DNA from: an uncultured Ruminococcus sp.
GTDB lineage: Bacteria > Bacillota > Clostridia > Oscillospirales > Acutalibacteraceae
Reading direction: 5' to 3'
DNA: 14,519 bases
NCBI GenBank assembly: GCA_902773035.1
Contig: CACYDB010000063.1
Location: 1 to 14,519, forward strand
Under the pieces are notes generated by a model. The model made no database searches. It was given only the letters and a program-made list of their open reading frames with translations, and had not been told where the DNA came from. Below are positions 1 through 8,118 of the stretch, piece by piece (position 1 is the first letter of the stretch; each line of letters begins with the position of its first letter). The position numbers were made by a program, and so were the translations under genes.

Positions 1-1709
1 CTCAGCTCAAGGCGTTCGCGGCTGATATGGATTTAAAATCCGACAGTTATCTTCCCGAAAAGCAGGAGCCTTCCGGTAAGAAGGTAGCTATTATCGGAGG
101 AGGCCCCGCGGGACTTACCGCCGCTTACTACCTTACAATTATGGGACACAGCGTAACCGTTTACGATATGATGGACAAAATGGGCGGTATGCTCCGCTAC
201 GGTATTCCCCAGTACAGACTTCCCAAGGAGGTTCTCGACAAGGAAATCGCCATTATTGAAAAGACGGGCGTTAAGTTCGTAAACAACGTAAAATTAGGCG
301 TAGACTTTACAATAAAATCTCTTAAAGAGGAGAACGACGCTGTTATCGTGGCTGTAGGAGCCTGGAAGTCCAGCTCAATGCGCACAAAGGGCGAGGAGCT
401 CGACGGCGTATACGGCGGTATTGATTTCCTCAGAGGCGTTATAAAGGGCAACGCTCCCGAAATCGGCGACAAGGTCGCTATCTGCGGCGGCGGTAACACC
501 GCTATGGACGCCTGCCGTACAGCGGTACGACTCGGCGCTAAAGAGGTTTATGTAGTATACAGAAGAACAAGAAACGAAATGCCTGCCGATAAACTCGAGA
601 TTGACGAGGCTGAGGAGGAGGGCGTAATCTACAAGTTCCTCACAAATCCGCTTTCGTTCAACGGCGAGAACGGCAAGGTGAAATCGGTAACATTACAGGT
701 TATGGAGCTCGGAGAGCCCGACGCTTCAGGCAGACGCAGACCTGTTCCCGTTGAGGGCAAGACTGAGGAAATCGCCGTTGACAGCGTTATCCTCGCTATC
801 GGTCAGAAGCTTGTAGCCGACGACGTTAAGGAGCTCGAGCTCAACGAGAGAGGCAACATCACCGCTGACGCTGACTTCTTTACAACAAGCATTGAGGGCG
901 TATTCGCTATCGGCGACGCTACAAACCGCGGAGCTTCGATCGCTATTGAGGCTATCGGCGAGGCTGACCGCTGCGTTAAGGCTGTAGACGCTTATCTCAA
1001 CGGTATCGACGTTGAAACGCGTATTCCTTATATCAGCAAGCGTGACGAAAGCACGATCGACTACTCAGACCGTGAGAAGCAGTCAAGACTTACTCCGAAG
1101 GTTCTTCCCGCTGACGTCAGAAACAAGAACTTTGACGAGGTAAGCCTCGGATTTACAGAGGAAGAGGCTAAGGCTGAGGCTCAGCGTTGTCTGGAGTGCG
1201 GCTGCCGCGAGTATTACAAGTGTAAGCTCCTGAATGTCGCTCAGAGATATGACATCAATCCCGAGCGCTTCAAGGGTGAAATGCCTCAGAAGTATTCGCG
1301 CGACGAGAACGCGTTTATCGAGAGAAACACTTCAAAGTGTATCCTCTGCGGACTCTGCGTAAGAAGCTGCCGCGAGGTTATGGATATCCACGCGATCGGA
1401 CTTATGGGACGCGGCTTCAAGACAGATGTAAGCCCCGCCTTCGCGCTTCCGCTTGACCAGACAAAATGTACGAACTGCGGACTTTGCGTTCAGCTTTGTC
1501 CCACAGGCTCGCTCACCGAGAAGTCAAGCCTTGCAAAGCAGGTTCCGCTCGACGAGAGCTACACCGAGGAGTTTGTCGATATCGACGGCAAGCAGGCAAG
1601 CGTGCTCGTATCACGCTACAACGGAAAGGTTCTCAGAGTTATCCCGAACGACGAGATCTCGAGAAACTGCGGTCTTTCAAGAGACGAGCTTTTCAATAAG
1701 GTTAAATAA
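1..1709 (+). CDS. GltD-like FAD/NAD(P) oxidoreductase fused to a two-cluster ferredoxin domain (5' partial)
   Basis: The frame is open to the window edge, with no stop before the first internal ATG at 27, and the upstream residues (QLKAFAAD) read as normal GltD-family sequence, so the true start lies outside. Counting from that ATG, a dinucleotide-binding motif GGGPAG (24-29) marks the FAD site, GGGNTA (154-159) the NAD(P)H site, and FAIGDA (293-298) the second FAD contact. A cysteine group follows at 388, 391, 393 and 399, then two 4Fe-4S motifs, CILCGLCVRSC (438-448) and CTNCGLCVQLC (481-491), of NuoG/ferredoxin type. This resembles the small subunit of glutamate synthase and related electron-transfer flavoproteins of anaerobes. 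I infer cytoplasmic electron transfer between NAD(P)H and a partner such as a NuoF-like protein or hydrogenase encoded upstream. True glutamate synthase is less likely because of the C-terminal ferredoxin. The physiological partner cannot be seen. Confidence 0.85.
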   Translation, partial: QLKAFAADMDLKSDSYLPEKQEPSGKKVAIIGGGPAGLTAAYYLTIMGHSVTVYDMMDKMGGMLRYGIPQYRLPKEVLDKEIAIIEKTGVKFVNNVKLGVDFTIKSLKEENDAVIVAVGAWKSSSMRTKGEELDGVYGGIDFLRGVIKGNAPEIGDKVAICGGGNTAMDACRTAVRLGAKEVYVVYRRTRNEMPADKLEIDEAEEEGVIYKFLTNPLSFNGENGKVKSVTLQVMELGEPDASGRRRPVPVEGKTEEIAVDSVILAIGQKLVADDVKELELNERGNITADADFFTTSIEGVFAIGDATNRGASIAIEAIGEADRCVKAVDAYLNGIDVETRIPYISKRDESTIDYSDREKQSRLTPKVLPADVRNKNFDEVSLGFTEEEAKAEAQRCLECGCREYYKCKLLNVAQRYDINPERFKGEMPQKYSRDENAFIERNTSKCILCGLCVRSCREVMDIHAIGLMGRGFKTDVSPAFALPLDQTKCTNCGLCVQLCPTGSLTEKSSLAKQVPLDESYTEEFVDIDGKQASVLVSRYNGKVLRVIPNDEISRNCGLSRDELFNKVK

Positions 1710-1726
1710 TTAACGATATAAAAACA

Positions 1727-1768
1727 GGACTCACGTTTTTGAATGAAACGTGAGTCCTTTGATTTTTT
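1727..1768. terminator. Rho-independent terminator, probably bidirectional
   Basis: A perfect 12-bp stem (1727-1738 with 1746-1757) and a 7-nt loop are followed by TTTGATTTTTT on the plus strand. Read on the minus strand, the same hairpin is followed by TGTTTTTAT (complement of 1718-1726). It sits between two convergent genes, so it probably ends both transcripts. Confidence 0.9.
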
Positions 1769-1780
1769 GAATAATGTTTG

Positions 1781-2857
1781 TTAACCGATGGTTCTCGCCT
1801 TGACTGTCTTGCTCCACGCTGAGTCAACGTCTCCGTAGGGGGAGGAGTATCTCGCCCTGATTCTGACATAGTAATCGGTGTCGCTGTCCAGCCAGTCGAT
1901 CACGTAGGAATTGTCATACGCGAACCACGAGGAAGCGTCCTTGAATTTGGCGTTGTCGGCGTACTGGACGACGTAGTATTCGGGAGCTCCCGCGAGCTTT
2001 TTCCAGCCTACCGTCAGGCTATCGGAGGTCGCCTCTTTAAGACTTAGCTCGGGTGTGGGAGGTGTGATTTTGTACGTCAGGATAAACTGCTTGCTGCTGT
2101 AGTTTGAGTTTACGTATACGCTGTACGCGCCGACCTTTTTGGGATGAGTCTTATCGCAGGTCACGGTGTAGAACTTTGACGGGACTGTCCTGCCCTTTGT
2201 ATCCTTTACGATGACCTTGCAGGTGTGAGCCTTGCCGTCGTACTTGACCGAGGCGGTCTTTAGCTTCGCGGATTTGATAACGGGAGCGTTTTTAATTACC
2301 TTAACAGTAGTCTTTGAGTTTTTCTTGGTGGAAATTTTTATATCCACAGCCTGAGTGCCCGAGGTGGAGCATTTCTTTCCCGAGCCTCCGCTGAACGCCT
2401 GAACCCAGTATATGCCGCCGTTAGAGTCGCAGTAGCAGCCTACTCCCATAATCTTGAAGTCTTTGTCAAGAATGTTCTTGTTGTGATAGGTGGAGCGCGT
2501 CCAGCCCCTCATAACATCCGCGGGAGTTCTGTCGTTGTAGGCGATGTTCTCGCCGAAGGCTCTGTTCCATTTGAAAACGTTGGCGCAGGAGGTGCCGTTG
2601 GGACGGTCGTGGGAGAATTTTATGCTCAGCTCTGCGGCGCGCATCATAGCGGTTTTCGTCATAGCCGAGTCGAGCTTGACCTTTGACGAGCCGCGCTTGG
2701 CTCTGGCTTTGTTGACGAGCTTGAGCACCTTCCGGGCGTAGGAGTAGTTGAACCAGCCCTTGAGATTGTATGTTTTGGCGGACGCGGATACTGCCGCGAG
2801 TGACGCGATTATCGCCGCGGCGAGTGTTACAGAGATGATCTTGACAAGCCTTTTCAC
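1781..2857 (-). CDS. Secreted CAP/SCP-domain protein with C-terminal fibronectin type III domain
   Basis: This 358-residue protein has a typical signal peptide (residues 1-27, ending ASA) and so is exported. Residues about 38-157 form a CAP (CRISP/antigen 5/PR-1) domain of the bacterial YkwD type: LVNKAR helix, SHDRPNG with His83, FGENIA with Glu103, and YHNKN with His125, the residues that line the usual CAP pocket. Residues about 191-265 look like an Ig-like/bacterial surface beta domain, and about 266-358 a fibronectin type III domain ending SAWSKTVKARTIG. The start is GTG at 2857-2855, chosen because an AAAGGAGG site lies 8 nt upstream and the signal peptide begins there. It is transcribed alone, convergent with the oxidoreductase. 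The role of bacterial CAP proteins is poorly known; cell-wall or polysaccharide binding is a guess. Confidence 0.9.
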   Translation of the reverse strand: MKRLVKIISVTLAAAIIASLAAVSASAKTYNLKGWFNYSYARKVLKLVNKARAKRGSSKVKLDSAMTKTAMMRAAELSIKFSHDRPNGTSCANVFKWNRAFGENIAYNDRTPADVMRGWTRSTYHNKNILDKDFKIMGVGCYCDSNGGIYWVQAFSGGSGKKCSTSGTQAVDIKISTKKNSKTTVKVIKNAPVIKSAKLKTASVKYDGKAHTCKVIVKDTKGRTVPSKFYTVTCDKTHPKKVGAYSVYVNSNYSSKQFILTYKITPPTPELSLKEATSDSLTVGWKKLAGAPEYYVVQYADNAKFKDASSWFAYDNSYVIDWLDSDTDYYVRIRARYSSPYGDVDSAWSKTVKARTIG

Positions 2858-2865
2858 GACAGCTC

Positions 2866-2873
2866 CCTCCTTT
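2866..2873 (-). promoter_or_regulatory. Strong ribosome binding site deciding a GTG start
   Basis: AAAGGAGG on the minus strand, 8 nt before the GTG start of the CAP protein. No ATG is closer or better placed, so this site supports the GTG. Confidence 0.85.
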
Positions 2874-2935
2874 CAAAACATAATTTCGGTTAAAACAGGA
2901 CATACCTATAAATAATACTAAACTTACCTACTATA

Positions 2936-2964
2936 ATTCTAACACGCTATTGGTGAAAATGCAA
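2936..2964 (-). promoter_or_regulatory. Candidate promoter of the CAP-protein gene
   Basis: On the minus strand TTGCAT (2964-2959), a 17-bp spacer and TAGAAT (2941-2936). TG one base before the -10 makes it an extended -10 element. It would give a leader of roughly 75 nt. Assigned by eye. Confidence 0.5.
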
Positions 2965-3164
2965 TATTATTTATCAAAACATATGAAAATATTTATGCAT
3001 TTTTACACTTGGAGCGTGTGCTCGCGTGAGATCGGGTAAGATACAAAATCAATCATACTCAATCTTACGCAAGTGGTTAGCCGCGCCCAAAATGTGAAAA
3101 ATAATACTAATTTTTCCCACTGTTTTACTTGCTTTGTGGTTTATCACGAAAATACGCTGTTTTG

Positions 3165-3193
3165 TTGACTTTTAAAATCGGTTATAATATAAT
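3165..3193 (+). promoter_or_regulatory. Sigma-70/SigA-type promoter of the sugar operon
   Basis: TTGACT (3165-3170), exactly 17 bp, then a perfect TATAAT (3188-3193). It lies 63 bases before the wecE ATG and no comparable promoter is seen inside the operon, so it probably drives all seven genes. A second TATAAT-like hexamer at 3183-3188 overlaps but has poor spacing to the -35. Confidence 0.75.
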
Positions 3194-3244
3194 TACAATT
3201 GAATTAAAATGTAATATTATGCCAATATGGCGACAGTTTTTAAA

Positions 3245-3250
3245 GAGGGG
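3245..3250 (+). promoter_or_regulatory. Ribosome binding site deciding the wecE start
   Basis: GAGGGG with a 6-nt spacer to ATG 3257. The earlier in-frame ATG at 3227 has no purine-rich site before it. Confidence 0.75.
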
Positions 3251-3256
3251 ATACGA

Positions 3257-4393
3257 ATGATTACGTTCAACAGACCTCCTTTTCTGGGTACTGAGCTCGG
3301 ATACATCAAGGAAGCTGTAGAAAATCAGAAAATATGCGGTGACGGCCCGTTTACACAGAAGTGCAACGAGTGGCTCGAGGATAAGACAGGCACAGCTAAG
3401 GCCCTGCTGACGACCTCCTGCACCCACGCGCTCGAGATGGCGGCTCTGCTGCTCGATATCAAGCCCGGCGACGAGGTGATCATGCCTTCGTTCACCTTTG
3501 TTTCAACGGCTGACGCTTTTGTTCTCAGAGGCGCGAAAATCGTTTTTGTCGATATCCGTCCCGACACTATGAACATTGACGAGACTCTTATCGAAGCCGC
3601 GATCACCGATAAAACCAAGGCTATAGTTCCCGTTCATTACGCGGGAGTCGCCTGCGAAATGGATACTATCATGGAGATCGCGAAGAAATACAACCTCGCC
3701 GTCGTTGAGGACGCGGCTCAGGGCGTTATGTCCACCTACAAGGGCAGGGCTCTCGGCTCGATCGGCGACTACGGCTGTTACTCCTTCCACGAAACCAAGA
3801 ACTACAGTATGGGCGAGGGCGGCGCGATTCTCATTAAGGACGAGAATAAAATCAGCGACGCTGAGATCCTGCGTGAAAAGGGCACAAACCGCAGCCGTTT
3901 TCTGCGCGGACAGATTGATAAATACACTTGGGTTAACTACGGCTCCTCATACCTCCCGAGCGATATGAACGCCGCTTACCTCTGGGCTCAGCTGCAAAGG
4001 GCAAAGATGATCAACAACGACCGTCTCAGAGCGTGGAACAGGTATTACGAAGCGTTTGAAAAGCTTGAGACCGAGGGCTTTGTGGAGCGTCCCGTAGTTC
4101 CCGAAGGCTGCGTTCACAACGCGCATATGTTTTACTTAAAGCTCAGAAGCCTTGACGAGAGAACAAGATTTATCGCTCACTTAAAGCAAAACGGCATTAT
4201 GGCTGTTTTCCACTATGTACCGCTTCACAGCGCCGAGGCAGGTCTGAAATTCGGCAGGTTCAACGGCGAGGATAAGTACACGACCGCTCTCAGCGAGCGT
4301 CTTGTCAGACTTCCGATGTTCTACGGACTTCGCGACGACGAGCTCGACTATATAATCGCGAAGGTAAAGGAATTCTTTATGGGTTTAATATGA
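3257..4393 (+). CDS. wecE: dTDP-4-amino-4,6-dideoxygalactose transaminase
   Basis: A 378-residue PLP enzyme of the DegT/DnrJ/EryC1/StrS sugar aminotransferase family. Long stretches match what I recall of E. coli WecE/RffA: FNRPPFLGTEL at the N-terminus, GDEVIMPSFTFVSTADAFVL (71-90), PVHYAGVACEMDTIM (125-139), and HETKN, whose Lys181 should form the Schiff base with PLP. Family length is about 376. The reaction is glutamate-dependent amination of dTDP-4-keto-6-deoxy-D-glucose to dTDP-4-amino-4,6-dideoxy-D-galactose (dTDP-Fuc4N). The frame extends 10 codons upstream to an ATG at 3227, but the start at 3257 is preferred: GAGGGG lies 6 nt before it and homologues begin MI-FN. First gene of the operon; its stop overlaps the next start (ATGA). 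The exact sugar is inferred from family likeness. Confidence 0.93.
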   Translation: MITFNRPPFLGTELGYIKEAVENQKICGDGPFTQKCNEWLEDKTGTAKALLTTSCTHALEMAALLLDIKPGDEVIMPSFTFVSTADAFVLRGAKIVFVDIRPDTMNIDETLIEAAITDKTKAIVPVHYAGVACEMDTIMEIAKKYNLAVVEDAAQGVMSTYKGRALGSIGDYGCYSFHETKNYSMGEGGAILIKDENKISDAEILREKGTNRSRFLRGQIDKYTWVNYGSSYLPSDMNAAYLWAQLQRAKMINNDRLRAWNRYYEAFEKLETEGFVERPVVPEGCVHNAHMFYLKLRSLDERTRFIAHLKQNGIMAVFHYVPLHSAEAGLKFGRFNGEDKYTTALSERLVRLPMFYGLRDDELDYIIAKVKEFFMGLI

Positions 4394-4914
4394 ATGAGAA
4401 TGTAAGTATCAGAAAAATCACGGAGGACGATACACCTCAGGTAGTCGCGTGGAGAAACGCTCCCTCCGTTGTCGATCAGTTCATCTACAGAACTCCTCTC
4501 ACTGAGGAAGGCCACCTGAAATGGTACCGCGAGAGGATCTTGAAGGGCGAGGTCGTTCAGTTCATCATTACGGATACAGCGACTAATACGGATGTAGGCT
4601 CGGTTTATTTCCGCGATATCGACCGCGATAATAAAAAGTGCGAGTACGGTATCTTTATCGGCGACGAAAGCTGTCGCGGAAAGGGTATAGGCTCGACTGC
4701 GGCTAAGCTTGCCCTCGACTACGCCTTTAACGAGATGGGAATGAACAGAGTTTTCCTCAGAGTTTTCGCCAAGAATCCGCGCGCTATCAAAAGCTACGAG
4801 AACGCGGGCTTTAAGTACGAGGGAAAATTCCGCGAGGACGTTATAATCGACGGCACAGCGTACGATATGGTGTTTATGGCTATACTCAAGGACGAGTATC
4901 TAAAAGGAGAATAA
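4390..4914 (+). CDS. GNAT acetyltransferase, probably acting on the amino sugar nucleotide
   Basis: A 174-residue GCN5-related N-acetyltransferase of the RimJ/RimL-PseH type. The acetyl-CoA pyrophosphate-binding motif is RGKGIG (96-101), preceded by the beta-4 strand EYGIFIGDE. The later AIKSYENAGFKYEGKFRE segment is typical of this subfamily. The start overlaps the wecE stop by 4 nt, so translation is coupled. From that context I infer N-acetylation of the 4-amino group of dTDP-Fuc4N, the step done by WecD (also a GNAT) in enterobacterial common antigen synthesis. The sequence alone cannot distinguish this from acetylation of another amino sugar or of a protein. Confidence 0.85.
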   Translation: MNENVSIRKITEDDTPQVVAWRNAPSVVDQFIYRTPLTEEGHLKWYRERILKGEVVQFIITDTATNTDVGSVYFRDIDRDNKKCEYGIFIGDESCRGKGIGSTAAKLALDYAFNEMGMNRVFLRVFAKNPRAIKSYENAGFKYEGKFREDVIIDGTAYDMVFMAILKDEYLKGE

Positions 4915-4921
4915 TTATCAG

Positions 4922-5872
4922 ATGAAGAAGATTTCTTTTGTAATTCCGTGTTACAGGTCTGAGAAAACAATAGAAACAGTCGTAAACGAAATTCACGAAA
5001 CAGTTACCGCCGACGGCAGATATGACTACGAGGTTATCCTCGTAAACGACAGCTCTCCCGACGGCGTATTTGAAAAAATCACTCAGCTTGCTGAGAAAAA
5101 TCCGCGTATCACGGGTATCGATCTTTCCAAAAACTTCGGTCAACATTCTGCGATCATGGCGGGCTTCAGCAGGGTGACGGGCGATATTGTCGTCGGTCTC
5201 GACGACGACGGTCAGACTCCCGCCGACGAGATGTTCAGGCTTATTGATACTCTCGGCGATAAATATGACCTTGTATTCGCAAAATATAAAAATAAGATGC
5301 ACTCGGGCTTCCGTAACTTCGGAAGTAAAATCAACGATAAGATGGCGCAGATTTTGATCGGCAAGCCTAAAAAGCTCAAAATTATGAGCTACTTTGCCTG
5401 CAAGCGCTACGTCGTTGACGAGGTATTGAGATATACAAATCCCTACGCCTACATCAGCGGACTTCTGCTCAGGGCTACGAATAAGGTCACGAATGTTGAA
5501 GTCAACCACAGGGAAAGACTTGACGGCGCGTCGGGCTACACCTTCAAGAAGCTTATGCTTCTCTGGCTCAACGGCTTTACGGCTTTCTCGGTAAAACCGC
5601 TGAGAATCGCGACGGTTATCGGCTTTATCACAGCCGTAGTCGGATTTTTGTACGGCGTGTTCATCATTATAAACAAGCTTTTTATCAACCCCGGAGCGCC
5701 TCTGGGCTACAGCTCAACCATGGCGGTTATGCTGTTCCTCGGCGGTATGCTTATGCTCATTCTCGGTATGGTCGGCGAGTACGTCGGCAGGATCTACCTG
5801 AGTATTAACCGTTCGCCGCAGTATGTTATAAGAAACACAGTCGGCAAGGGAGAGGAAAAAGATGAAGGATAA
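4922..5872 (+). CDS. Polyprenyl-phosphate glycosyltransferase, ArnC/GtrB-like (GT2)
   Basis: A 316-residue membrane-anchored GT2 enzyme. The GT-A domain starts with FVIPCYRSEKTIE and carries EVILVNDSSPD (37-47) and the metal/nucleotide site GLDDDGQTP (92-100). Two transmembrane helices follow (about 228-250 and 266-288), then GEYVGRIYLSINRSPQYV, a tail typical of the DPM1/GtrB/ArnC group. Members transfer a sugar from its nucleotide to undecaprenyl (or dolichyl) phosphate on the cytoplasmic face. Here the donor is probably the dTDP-4-amino/acetamido-dideoxy sugar made by the two upstream genes, much as ArnC loads a 4-amino sugar. The AAGGAG site (4904-4909) lies at a longish 12-nt spacing. 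The last 11 bases overlap the next gene. Confidence 0.9.
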   Translation: MKKISFVIPCYRSEKTIETVVNEIHETVTADGRYDYEVILVNDSSPDGVFEKITQLAEKNPRITGIDLSKNFGQHSAIMAGFSRVTGDIVVGLDDDGQTPADEMFRLIDTLGDKYDLVFAKYKNKMHSGFRNFGSKINDKMAQILIGKPKKLKIMSYFACKRYVVDEVLRYTNPYAYISGLLLRATNKVTNVEVNHRERLDGASGYTFKKLMLLWLNGFTAFSVKPLRIATVIGFITAVVGFLYGVFIIINKLFINPGAPLGYSSTMAVMLFLGGMLMLILGMVGEYVGRIYLSINRSPQYVIRNTVGKGEEKDEG

Positions 5873-6218
5873 AAAGAAGCTTAACGTCAAATCCTTTGCG
5901 CTTCTGCACGTTATACTGCTGCTTTACTCGTTTTGCAGCGTGTTCTCGAAGCTCGCCTCTCAGCAGGAGTTTATGTCCTTTCAGTTCTTTTTGTTCTACG
6001 GACTGGTGCTTCTGATTCTCGGGGTTTACGCGATACTCTGGCAGCAGGTGCTCAAAAAAATGCCCTTGACCACGGCTTTCTCAAACAAAGCGGTCGTGAT
6101 CGTCTGGGGAATGATGTGGGGAGCGCTGTTCTTCGCGGAGAAGATACACTGGTATATGATCGTAGGCTCGATTATAATTTTCGCGGGCGTGATATTGGTG
6201 GTGTCGGACTATGAGTGA
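5862..6218 (+). CDS. Small four-helix EamA/SMR-type membrane protein, ArnE-like flippase subunit
   Basis: A 118-residue protein with four predicted membrane helices (about 12-30, 41-61, 71-91, 97-114) and a short basic N-terminus (KDKKK). Size and layout match the small multidrug resistance/EmrE fold and the ArnE and ArnF proteins, which pair to flip an undecaprenyl-phosphate amino sugar. The motif PLTTAFSNKAVVIVWGMMWG before the third and fourth helices resembles the conserved half-repeat of EamA proteins. It overlaps the glycosyltransferase by 11 nt and the next gene by 8 nt, so three proteins are translationally coupled. I infer it is one half of a heterodimeric lipid-linked sugar flippase. 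A drug exporter is the alternative, but the context is against it. Confidence 0.8.
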   Translation: MKDKKKLNVKSFALLHVILLLYSFCSVFSKLASQQEFMSFQFFLFYGLVLLILGVYAILWQQVLKKMPLTTAFSNKAVVIVWGMMWGALFFAEKIHWYMIVGSIIIFAGVILVVSDYE

Positions 6219-6582
6219 GACAGGGCTTCAGATTATATTTTCGCTTATCTTTGTCGCGTCCGTGCTGATTTCCTCAATCTCACAGGTTATGCTCAAGAAA
6301 AGCGCCGATAAGGTCTACGATAACGCGATCAGAGAGTATCTCAACGTAAGGGTGATCACAGCCTACGGGCTGTTCTTCTTCTCAACGGTGATCACGGTTT
6401 TCGCCTACAAATACGTTCCGCTTTCCTCGGGACCTATTCTCGAGAGCTCGGGCTATGTATTTGTAGCGGTGCTCGGATACTTCTTCCTTAAGGAGAGGTT
6501 CACCGTTAAAAAGGTTGTCGGAATGATTCTTATACTACTTGGAATCATATTGTTTTCCCTCGGGGGACAAATATTTAAATAA
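6211..6582 (+). CDS. Second small four-helix EamA/SMR-type membrane protein, ArnF-like flippase subunit
   Basis: A 123-residue, four-helix protein (about 7-28, 49-67, 73-93, 101-119). The first helix ends SQVMLKKSADKV, a placement common in SMR/ArnF relatives. PLSSGPILESSGYVFVAVLG precedes helix four and FLKERFTVKKVVG resembles the EamA consensus. It differs clearly in sequence from its partner, which fits a heterodimer rather than a recent duplication. The start at 6211 lies inside the preceding gene and has almost no ribosome site, so it likely depends on coupled translation. Function by family and position: export of the polyprenyl-phosphate sugar to the outer face of the membrane. Confidence 0.8.
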   Translation: MSETGLQIIFSLIFVASVLISSISQVMLKKSADKVYDNAIREYLNVRVITAYGLFFFSTVITVFAYKYVPLSSGPILESSGYVFVAVLGYFFLKERFTVKKVVGMILILLGIILFSLGGQIFK

Positions 6583-6627
6583 CCGCAGGATAATTCAAGC
6601 TAAGTTTTTTTAAAACAGAGGAGAACT

Positions 6628-8106
6628 ATGAATAAGACAAAGGTTAAAGTGAATAACACGCTTGCGGACAAGAGCTTCCGTATGGACAAAATCTTCGCTT
6701 CGGAGTGGATTCTCGCCGCGTCGGTAGGATTTCTTGTCTTTATTTCATCACAGTATATTGATCTGCGTTCGCTGACAATCTGGTCGACTAACGTCTGGGA
6801 CGTTATCTTCGGCAACGGCGGTATCAGAAATCTGTACCACTACAGCTATCAGAATGTTCACGACGCTTTCCACCAGTATTTAGGCAGTGAGCTGATGTCG
6901 GTTCTGCCGATGTCGATATGGAACCTTCCGATATGGATCGCCCAGCGCTTCTTCCATCATGAGATTTCCGAGTCGGCGTTGATGCTCGGATACTCAAAGC
7001 TGTTCCTCGTCGGACTCTCGGTAGTTATGGTTTTCATCACAAGAAGAATCGCCTATATCATAACGGGTGACTACGATAAGAGTCTTGTGGCGGCGTTTTT
7101 ATCGGGAAGCTCGGTGTTCCTGTACATCTCGGTATGCTTCTCGGGTCAGAACGACATTATAATGATATTGCCGTCGCTGTTCGCGATTTACTATCTGCTT
7201 CAGAATAAGCACAGGGCGTTCCTGCTCTGGTCGATGCTGACTATATCAATCAAGCCGTTCTTTATCCTGCCGTTCCTGGCGGTGCTCGTTTTATATGAGA
7301 AGAACTTCTTGAAAATACTTTTGAGACTGCTTATCGGCGTCGCGGGACTTCTCGTTCAGAAGCTTCTGTTTTTAGGAGCTCCGATGTACGCGGAGTCAAT
7401 GGACAACGGTCCTAGCAAGCGTATGCTCGAGGATATGTTCCCCGGCAATATCTCGACCGCGTTCGGATATATCTCGATCTTCGCAGTCGCGCTGGTGCTT
7501 ATCTACCTTTATTCCTACACGCGTCCGTTTGATATGGAGTCGATAAAGGAGGATCCCGCAAAATTCGGCAAATACGTAGTTTACGTCATCACCCTGACAT
7601 ATATGAGCTACGTTATGTTCTCACCGTTCTCATACTACAGGATCGCGGTTATCGTACCGTTCCTATATATCGTTATGGTAGAGAACAGCAAGATGTATAT
7701 GTACAACCTGCTGTTTGATATTGTGTTCTCGTTCTCGCTCATAACCAAGATTATGCTGCGCGGCTCGAACATATTTATGATCGGCTTTGTCAACGGCTCT
7801 CTGCTTGCGCGTACCTTCGGCTACGACGTCAATGAAGCTACGGCGGGCTACTTTGAAAGCGTTGACTCCTATCTCTATCTCACAAACGATTTGATAGATC
7901 ATCTGCAGTCGATGTTTACGGGTCTGACGGTCGTATGTATAGCGCTGCTGCTGTTCTTCAACCGTCCCGATAAGGACACTGAATTCAAGGTTTCGGGAGA
8001 GAGGAACTGCCGTCCGCTGCTTTGGGTTCACGCTATGCTCATAGTTCCCTATATGATGCTCACGATCTGGCTGTTCACTCAGGCGCCGGAGAGAATCTTT
8101 GTCTAA
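6628..8106 (+). CDS. Polytopic membrane protein, GT-C-type glycosyltransferase candidate
   Basis: A 492-residue protein with roughly ten to twelve hydrophobic helices. The first helix (about 27-42) is followed by an extracytoplasmic loop with acidic residues (SLTIWSTNVWDVIFGNG, 48-64), the place where GT-C enzymes keep their catalytic Asp. Further motifs seen in GT-C/GT87-like proteins are SGQNDI (172-177), SIKPFFILPFL (207-217) and FSPFSYYR (331-338). The ribosome site AGAGGAG lies 4 nt before ATG 6628. A GT-C protein uses a polyprenyl-phosphate sugar on the outer face and would finish the pathway begun upstream by transferring the sugar to a polysaccharide, teichoic-acid-like polymer or protein. 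I do not recognise a named family member; polymerase or ligase activity remains possible. Confidence 0.75.
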   Translation: MNKTKVKVNNTLADKSFRMDKIFASEWILAASVGFLVFISSQYIDLRSLTIWSTNVWDVIFGNGGIRNLYHYSYQNVHDAFHQYLGSELMSVLPMSIWNLPIWIAQRFFHHEISESALMLGYSKLFLVGLSVVMVFITRRIAYIITGDYDKSLVAAFLSGSSVFLYISVCFSGQNDIIMILPSLFAIYYLLQNKHRAFLLWSMLTISIKPFFILPFLAVLVLYEKNFLKILLRLLIGVAGLLVQKLLFLGAPMYAESMDNGPSKRMLEDMFPGNISTAFGYISIFAVALVLIYLYSYTRPFDMESIKEDPAKFGKYVVYVITLTYMSYVMFSPFSYYRIAVIVPFLYIVMVENSKMYMYNLLFDIVFSFSLITKIMLRGSNIFMIGFVNGSLLARTFGYDVNEATAGYFESVDSYLYLTNDLIDHLQSMFTGLTVVCIALLLFFNRPDKDTEFKVSGERNCRPLLWVHAMLIVPYMMLTIWLFTQAPERIFV

Positions 8107-8118
8107 GGAGAGAAGGAA

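Larger units (their letters stand above)
2858..3256. other. Divergent intergenic region (about 400 bp)
   Basis: AT-rich and without a convincing gene. It holds the leftward CAP-gene promoter (2936-2964) and the rightward sugar-operon promoter (3165-3193). Between them is a GC-richer stretch (about 3010-3095) with short repeated motifs: GTGAGAT at 3026-3032, GTAAGAT at 3036-3042 and its inverted copy ATCTTAC at 3062-3068. An imperfect inverted repeat lies at 3096-3121 (GTGAAAAAT against ATTTTTCCCAC). Confidence 0.6.

Noticed and set aside
3096..3121. Inverted repeat before the sugar-operon promoter as a terminator
   Set aside because: The stem is imperfect and AT-rich, and no gene upstream on either strand needs a terminator here.
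4886..5509. Minus-strand open frame opposite the ArnC/GtrB-like gene
   Set aside because: No recognisable domain or ribosome site; the plus-strand glycosyltransferase motifs are unambiguous.
5862..6582. Paired SMR multidrug exporters
   Set aside because: Size and fold would fit, but they overlap an ArnC-like transferase and sit inside a sugar operon, so a flippase pair is the better reading.
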